Source: Cryptomeria japonica
Lineage: Eukaryota; Streptophyta; Pinopsida; Cupressales; Cupressaceae
Assembly: GCF_030272615.1 (NCBI RefSeq)
Contig: NC_081406.1
Span: 246,381,218-246,445,217, forward strand
Direction of reading: 5' to 3'
Length of the DNA: 64,000 nt
Positions within the stretch are counted from its first letter, which is position 1; each line of letters begins with the position of its first letter. Both the position numbers and the translations under genes were made by a program. Below the pieces are notes generated by a model, which saw only the letters and a program-made list of their open reading frames with translations, made no database searches and was not told where the DNA came from. Positions 57,337-64,000 of the stretch are shown piece by piece.

Positions 57337-57480
57337 TTTTTTTTATTAAGGATCAAATAGGTTTTGAGGGGACCCAAAACCCCTTACAATAGGTTTTGAA
57401 GGGACCTAAGACCCTTGGATTTTACATGGTTCCAAAACCAAAAGAAAGAAAGATGCAACAAGATACAACAACAACAACCA
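57337..57480 (-). mobile_element. LINE 3' end fragment
   Basis: The T-rich start TTTTTTTTATTAAGG and a following GGTTTTGAGGGGACCC, repeated nearby as GGTTTTGAAGGGACC, match the family 3' end seen at 12189. In element orientation this is the 3' UTR and poly(A) end. The 5' limit and target duplication were not found; the fragment may extend to about 57780. Confidence 0.65.
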
Positions 57481-58210
57481 CCATCCCAACCACAACCTAA
57501 CATCAAAAAAGATGGAGCAGAAGATGAGGAACGATCTAGAGCAGATTCCTCTGAATGTAGATTAGGCAAAAGTTTTGGATTCAATCAAACTGCTAATATC
57601 ATTGAATGAATCATTGATTGTTGCATTCCAATCAATTTTAGCTAGCAGTTATGAATTGTCAATAGAATTGCAAGTCAGATATAATAAGTTTGGACAACTT
57701 CCAATTGCATCAAATGAACAATGGAGCATGCTAAAGAAGCTAATTGGATGACCCACTTCCAACAGACTAGCAATTAGTAGGGGCCAGAAATGTAATTTGT
57801 AAATTTATTAATTTGAAAAAGATATTGTGCTTTGTAAAATGGTAATCATCTATTTATTAATTAATTGGAAAGTCAATACAAAACTGAAACCCATTTTTGT
57901 TGATTGGAATTTGAAATAGATATAGATATTGTACTATGTGAATCAGAAATACTCCTATGTATTCATTATTTGGAAAATCAAAACATTGATACAAAAGCGA
58001 GCCACATTTTTGGGCTGGTTATATTGTGATCCAAAAATAAGAACAAATAATAATTTATGCTATTGCTTTTATGAAAATATAATTACATATGTAACAATAT
58101 ATACATTACATTTACAATTACAAAGGAGGAAAAGTTTGTTTTGTTCCAAAAACTCTCTAAGCTTCATGCTAGAAAAATTGATTGACCATTGTCACATGAT
58201 CAATGTAACT
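57481..58210. other. Unassigned spacer
   Basis: AT-rich DNA with no supported gene. Short frames on both strands near 57415-57609 fall at the LINE 3' end and are not credible genes. Confidence 0.4.
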
Positions 58211-59100
58211 GTCATGACCTGAACGTCCTATTATTATCTTCACAGTAGCAAAAAGATTGCCCATTACATGTTCAATGCAATAAAGATTATCTAGTGTAAT
58301 AGTTAGCATATTGAAGTTTATAACACCATCATTATTAATTCTTCGATTTGTGCGACCAATAGTAAGGAGAAAACCAATCTTCTAGTAAGAACATTTCACC
58401 AATTTACCTTCTGTTGTCAAAATTGTAGGCATCTCATCTACTAGTACTAGAATTTGTTCACATGCTTTCAACAACTTAATTAACAAGACATGAAAATACT
58501 CATTAGTGTAGAGGATGGTTCCCAACTCATCATATTTTGCAAATATTTGTGAAATGGAACTAAATCTATTAACATCAAATTTTGCATGATCAAGCAATAC
58601 ATGTAGAAATTTAACTTGAGTAAACCAACTTTTTTGGAAGCATAGCAATCTCACTCATGCCTCTTCATGGACTTTGATTGCATCTCTCAATGTTTTAAAT
58701 AACACTCCCAAAAATTTTTGGCACTGCCAATGACGTTGGATGTTACATGGTTTAGTAGTTTTGTAATCATCTCACTTAAAACATATTGATCTGACACCAG
58801 TGACACGAATTGAGAAGGGTTTGACAATGACACCACCTTATTATACTTGACAAACAAATCACTGACACTTTTTTCTCCATCATCTATTGTTCATTTTTGA
58901 GCCTCTTTTCTCCTTTTGAGCTCTTCTTTCAATCTTGCTACTTCATTCCTGAGGGCCATTAAATCCTAAACTGAATTTCAAGCATCTGACGCCAATGGCT
59001 GGGAAGACAAAGGAGGAAGACAACTAGAAGTAGCACTAGAACTAACATATGGAGAAGGGAGGAGTGAAATAACATTTGTATTCTCCTCAAGAAATTCACC
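58211..59100 (-). pseudogene. Unrecognised degraded coding region, coiled-coil type
   Basis: On the minus strand about 59060-58910 reads LPPLSSQPLASDA and then ALRNEVARLKEELKRRKEAQK in two short runs, a Ser/Pro-rich stretch and a heptad-rich helix. Further on come EKSVSDLFVKYNKVVSLSNP and a 90-codon open frame (58654-58382) with LLDHAKFDVNRFSSI. The pieces look protein-coding and collinear but are broken by stops and frame changes. I do not recognise the family; it may be an accessory frame of a plant retroelement or a decayed host gene. Confidence 0.45.
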
Positions 59101-59129
59101 GACTTGAAGGCTTATACAGAGGACTTATT

Positions 59130-61760
59130 CTAGCATAAAATTCCTCTTAAACTAGGTGCAAGTCTTTTAGACATAAGAAAAGATCAATCGACCCAACCTT
59201 CACATTCAAGATATAGAAAGAGCTTATGAAACTTAGAGATTGGGGTATAATCAAGCCTATTAGACACTCCACTTGGTTTCTAAATTAGTTCCAATAAAAA
59301 AAAGAATGTAGACACAAGATTGTGTGTGGATTTCAAAAATCTTAATGCCTTCATTAAAGGACAATTATCCTTTATGGACAACATAAAAGAAATGCTACAA
59401 AGAGTGATTGCTTGTGAGTTACTATCCATGATGGATGGTTTCTTATGTTATAATTAGGTAAAATTCAAAGATTGAAAGTAGTACAAGAAATTTTTTACTA
59501 TACCTGGGGTACTTGTGCTTATGCTAGAATTTCATTTGGGTGAACAAATATTGGAGCAACATTTTTTAGATCAACCAATTTTGGATTTTCTAATTTGAAT
59601 ATTGTGATCATGGTAGTGTATCAAGATGATTTGACTAATCTTTTGAATAAGATAGAAGATGACTATGTACGTCTTGATAAAATTTTCTCTACATCTATTA
59701 AGTATAGCATATTATTAAATTAAAAAAATGCACATTTGGGGTAATTTAAGAAAATATGATAGGCCATATCATGTCTAAGGATATAATTGAATTGAAACAA
59801 AAAGAGTTGTACCAATTTACAAGATCTCAATGCCCAAAAGTGTCTAAGGAATAGAATATTTACTTGGGTAGGAGAACTTTTAAAGGAGATTTGTAACTAA
59901 TTTTTTAGAGACTACAAAAACTATTTTTAAGATGCTTAAGAAAGGAGAATCTATTTTGAAGGGAGATGAAGCATTAAAGAAGATATTAAACAAGATCCAA
60001 TGCTCCTAATTTATCAAAATATTTCTAGTTTTTTAATTTTTCTTCTTTCTATGCTATTGTCACTATGTTGTTATAAAAAAAAATATAAAGGATATGAGCA
60101 ACACATTGCATTTTTTAGAAAATCACTTAAGTTGCCGAATTCGAATTCAAGTATGACGTTATGAAAAAGAAAGCATATGCCTTAGTAAAAGATATGAATA
60201 ATTTCATACCATATTTATTAGGAGAAAAATTAGTGGCTTGAATCCCACATTCTACAGTCAAAGACAATTTTACTTATCTAGAGGTGATAGGGAGAAGGAA
60301 TAGATGGATAAAAAATATTCAAGAATTTAATATTGATATTCAAATCACTAAGATTATTAGAGGATAGGGATTAGCCAAGTTGATGGTAAATCCAATGTAG
60401 AAGTTGTTTAGGAGAACTATATAGAAGAGAAATTACCTTCAAAAGAATGTATTTATAGTCCTCTTCATGGTATATACACATATTGTTCATTTTTATCATT
60501 CCATGTCATGTCTTGAGGAGATGAGAAAAATTCAAAAGAGAACTCTTAAATTATAAACACTTAAAAACATTGTTTTATAGGGTGATTTGTATTTGATAAA
60601 CAAGGATGGGGCTTGTTGAAATGTGTTAATAATGATTAGGATTTTAAGATACTTGAATAAATGCATAGTGGAGTTTGTGGAGGTCACTTCATGGCTAAAA
60701 CAACTAGACAAAAGATTCTAAGATCTAGTTATTGGTTGGCTACCCTCTTTTATAACACATAGAGGATGGTAAGAAAGTATGAAGCTTGCCAATGGTTTTT
60801 AGGTAACTAAAGTGTTCTAGAGATATTTCTTAAAGAACTATGACTCTAGATGCCCCTTTCTAGCAATGGGTCATAGCCTTTATTGGAGAGATTGCTAAGA
60901 AGTCTAATGGGGGAGATAAATGAGTTTTGGTTGCAACTACTAATTTCAATAAATAGATTCAAGAAATCCCTACTAAGAAGACAACTAGTAAGGTTGTTAC
61001 AGATTTAATATGAAGTACATTATTGTCAAGTTTGGAGTACATGTCAAGTTGATTACAAATTAAATGCAACATGTTTTCTAATATTTTAAAAGTTTGTAGG
61101 TTTTTGTAATGACTGTGGAATCAATCTATCTTATTAATATAACCATATCATTTATAACAAAAAAATAAAACAATAAAATCCTTATTAAGATCATAAATAG
61201 GATGAAAGGGAAGAACACAAATATTTGGGATTCAAATCTATAAAATCCTTATGAAGATCATAAATAGGATGAAAGGGAAGAACACAAATATTTGGGATTC
61301 AAATCTAATAGGGTTATAGAGTGAAGAAAGCTACTATGGAATCTCCTTATGAGTTGGTGTATGGGCTAGATGTTATAATTTCTATGAACATTCTATTGCC
61401 AATTTATAAATTTGTACAAGAGTGTGATTATGAGATTGTAGATGCCAAGACTAGCACGACAAACTAGCTCACTGAACTAGATGAAATAAGAAGGTTTGCA
61501 TAGAGGGTAAATACTAAGTGCAACAATAGTAGGTGAAGTACTTGTTTGATAAGAAGTCTTTAGGTAGGAAGTTCAAAGTGGATGACATGGTAGTGATGTG
61601 AAATGCTAGATTCTAGGATAAATGAAAACATGAAAAATTTGATACTCTTTCAACTGGTCCATATGTGATCACAAATACCTATGGTAAAATACATACTTTT
61701 TGCAAAGTTTGAACAATGAAATTCATGAGTTACTAGTGCATGGATAGTTCTTAAATCCTT
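59130..61760 (+). mobile_element. Heavily degraded Ty3/gypsy pol on the plus strand
   Basis: In order, about 59230-59480 carries RT blocks (LRDWGIIKPIRHSTW, FKNLNAFIK, LLSMMDGFSCYN). About 59610-59720 has a YQDDL-type catalytic site with KIFSTSIKYSILLN. About 60150-60330 carries RNase H remnants (MKKKAYALVKD-like, LGEKLVA). About 60670-61020 holds the integrase (GGHFMAKTTRQKI, VLVATTNFNK-like) and about 61330-61720 its C-terminal region (FKVDDMVVM, LSTGPYVITNTYGK). It is an old fossil with many breaks and no LTRs identified. Confidence 0.8.
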
Positions 61761-62460
61761 TTTTTTCTTGAAAGGTTATGTCCATGCACATTGTATTTTT
61801 ACCTACATTTGTATATTCTTTTTATTTGGTGATTTGTTTTGTTTGGTGTAGTCTATCCCCCAAATCACCACTATTAGAACCTTGTAGTTTTCTAGGGTTT
61901 CATAGCCTTTCTTGGTCATCCCATATTTACCTAGTTGAAAAGTCATTAATGTTGTCTATTCCCTAATTACTTTTCTTATATTTTGGTAGTGACTTGTATC
62001 TTATGTCCAGTCATTTAAGTTACAACTTGGCCCTTTAAATTGATTACAATGCTAACCCCACTATCCTAGTAACTAGTTATCCTTGGTTGCCTGATATTTT
62101 TGATGTTGCCTAAGTCCTTAAGTCATGGATTATAATGTGGTCCCCACCTATTATTTAAGTTTGTGCCAAGTGTCCTTATTCCATTATGTCACACTATGTG
62201 AATCTTTTTACATGGCTATCCCCTACATTAGTTGAGTTGTATGCAAAGAAACACTGTCATGCCACCTAAATCCATCTATTAGAGTAGGCCCAAGTCTTTA
62301 ATGGAACTTAAGTAGAATATTCTTTACAAAACAACATGTCTTGATTGGTTGCACACTACCATAGAGATAAAGAAGTTTGAACCTACTCAAGACCACATTA
62401 TTACGTGGAATGTTTACATATTTCTTGGGCTCGTCGATATGTTTATAATTATTCAAAAAG
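61761..62460. other. Unassigned spacer before repeat R2
   Basis: No supported gene or boundary. It may include the 3' end of the degraded gypsy element to its left, but no LTR terminus was found. Confidence 0.35.
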
Positions 62461-62469
62461 GATTTTAGA

Positions 62470-63130
62470 ATGTTTGATTGCAATATTTTGTAATGGATTT
62501 GCACTAATCCATAAAGTGTAATCTTTAAATTTTTTAATTTTTTTTTTAATTATATCCATATAATTTTAATTCCGTCACTTGATATTATTGATCATATGAT
62601 GTTATATTCACATAACTAACTATAACATGATTTATTAACATAATATTCTATAAGATATGGTCATGATATTTATGTATTTTTATCATGTTATAATATATAT
62701 TTTATTATCTTTTTGAGTGTTTTAATCAACGTTTCTGCATCTGGTGTTTTTGCTGTAGAAAGTAAATTGCAATTATATAAAAATAATATGTTACAATAAT
62801 ATAACAATAAAAAGTTATATATATTCCATAATTGATTCAATAAATCTAACAATGTGTATAATCCAAAAATAGACAAAACTAATATTTATTTTCATTTATT
62901 AAATAATATAATTATATATATTATATAACACATCAAAAACTAATATTATTAGCAAAATATCTTATAGGAAAATTATAATTAGTCATTACCATTAATATTT
63001 ATTGTCATTGTTGAATATCTTTCAAAATCATTATCAATTGTTAAAAAGTTAAAGTACCTTTCAAATTGTTTCTTTCTTATAAATTCATCAAAATTTCATA
63101 TTTGAAAACTAGTAAAAATATAAATATACA
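62470..63130 (+). repeat. Dispersed AT-rich repeat, copy R2
   Basis: Shares with R1 and R3 the phrases TATCCATATAATTTTAAT, CATAACTAACTATAA, TATGGTCATGATATTTATGT and GTAGAAAGTAAATTGCAATT. After it, 63110-63215 matches copy A near 33087-33165, as in the R1-copy B composite. Confidence 0.85.
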
Positions 63131-63219
63131 ATACTTAACTTATTTGAAAAATTAAATAAATAATAAATATTAATATCTTTTAACCTTTTAATATGTTTTT
63201 AAGTACTATTGGTAGCAAA

Positions 63220-63923
63220 TAATTACCTCGTACCCCAAAATTGAATACTTTATATTTATCTCTTCATTTCCTATACATTTGTAGACAAACAAATGGATTT
63301 TTTAATTTTTTAAACAAAGCACACTCTAATAGTGTCTTTAATGTTTGTTGAGAATATAGAGTCTATGAAGGGGATATAATGATTGGATATCAAATGGCAG
63401 ATTGCAATTGTAATGACCTTCCACTAATTCATCAGTTGTAATATTTAATTTTTAATTTTTTGTATTTTTCTATTATGTTCATACGATTTTAATTTTTTCA
63501 ATATATTATTAATATGATGTTATGTTTGCATAACTAGTTCTAATATATGATTTCTTAACATAATCTCCTATAAGATAGAGTCATGATATTTTTGTATTTT
63601 CATTAAAATATAACACATGTTTTATTATTTACTTGAGTGTCTTAATCAACATAATTTCTTCCAATGTTTGTGTTGTAGAAAGTAAATTGCAATTATATAG
63701 AAATAAATTGTTAGAATAAGAAAACAATAAACATTCAGATATATTCAATAAGTGATTCAATAAATCTAGCAATGTGTATAACTCAAAAAATAAAGCTAGC
63801 TATGATTTCTTTTAATTTATTATAATGTATAAAAAAATATAATATTATCGAAAATATACACATCTTAGAAGAAAATTATAAATTAGTCATTACAAGTAAT
63901 ATTAATTGTCATTGTTAAGTATC
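63220..63923 (+). repeat. Dispersed AT-rich repeat, copy R3
   Basis: Begins like R1 (TACCCCAAAATTGAATACTT against CACCCCAAAAGTGAATACAT) and ends at TTGTTAAGTATC, where a LINE poly(A) end interrupts it. R2 and R3 are tandem copies in the same orientation. Confidence 0.85.
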
Positions 63924-64000
63924 TTTTTTTTTTTTTGATGGGTAATTGACCGAAGCCTGAATAGCTTTTGACTCGAGCTATGAACCAGTGGGGACATAGT
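63924..64000 (-). mobile_element. 3' end of a LINE cut by the window edge
   Basis: A run of 13 T (63924-63936) is followed by GATGGGTAATTGACCGAAGCC. In element orientation this gives a 3' UTR ending in ATTACCCATC plus poly(A), a common plant LINE terminus. The rest lies beyond the window. Confidence 0.6.

Noticed and set aside
1-64000. tRNA or rRNA genes
   Set aside because: No convincing A/B-box plus cloverleaf or rRNA-like segment was noticed by eye. Only tRNA-complementary primer sites of LTR elements are present.

Overview
The window looks like nuclear DNA of a seed plant, most likely a gymnosperm and probably a conifer. It is AT-rich, gene-poor and packed with nested LTR retrotransposons, LINEs and their fragments. 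The only clear host gene is an intron-bearing plant-type glutamate decarboxylase (GAD). The organism call is inference, because no species-specific marker was seen.

Layout. 1-1949: 3' end of a Ty1/copia element with its LTR. About 2740-9490 (minus strand): a degraded L1-type LINE with endonuclease, reverse transcriptase (RT), zinc finger and RNase H. It is split by two solo LTRs of one family, each with its own 5-bp target-site duplication (TSD). About 9516-9876: reversed copy of a dispersed AT-rich repeat. 9880-12177: a second LINE fragment. 12189-12524: a short LINE 3' end inside an 11-bp TSD. 12780-21390: GA-rich satellite DNA interrupted at 13533-20129 by a complete LTR element (TSD GATAG). 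That element encodes a coiled-coil/zinc-knuckle protein and a second long unrecognised reading frame, but no visible protease, RT or integrase. 21391-24740: AT-rich DNA with tandem duplications.

24896-27310: the GAD gene, seven exons with GT-AG introns. A frameshift in exon 3 and an in-frame stop in exon 4 make it a probable pseudogene. 28314-28569 (minus) is a possible first exon encoding a transit-peptide-like sequence. 29220-31260 holds repeats and LTR-like DNA, and 31260-32965 a fragment of a Ty3/gypsy chromovirus. 33000-41421 is AT-rich and built from diverged copies of shared repeats.

41427-55166 is a Ty3/gypsy element of about 13.7 kb with very long LTRs (about 4.45 kb) and TSD TCTAT. 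Both LTRs carry a 131-codon open frame on the element's sense strand. 55172-64000 contains gypsy fragments on both strands, LINE 3' ends, an unrecognised coding remnant and two more copies of the AT-rich repeat.

The genes do not form a pathway; the content records successive insertions near one decayed GAD locus. The best candidates for something undescribed are the pol-less LTR element and the open frame inside the giant LTRs. Coordinates of degraded repeats are by eye and approximate. LTR boundaries supported by matching TSDs are accurate to the base.
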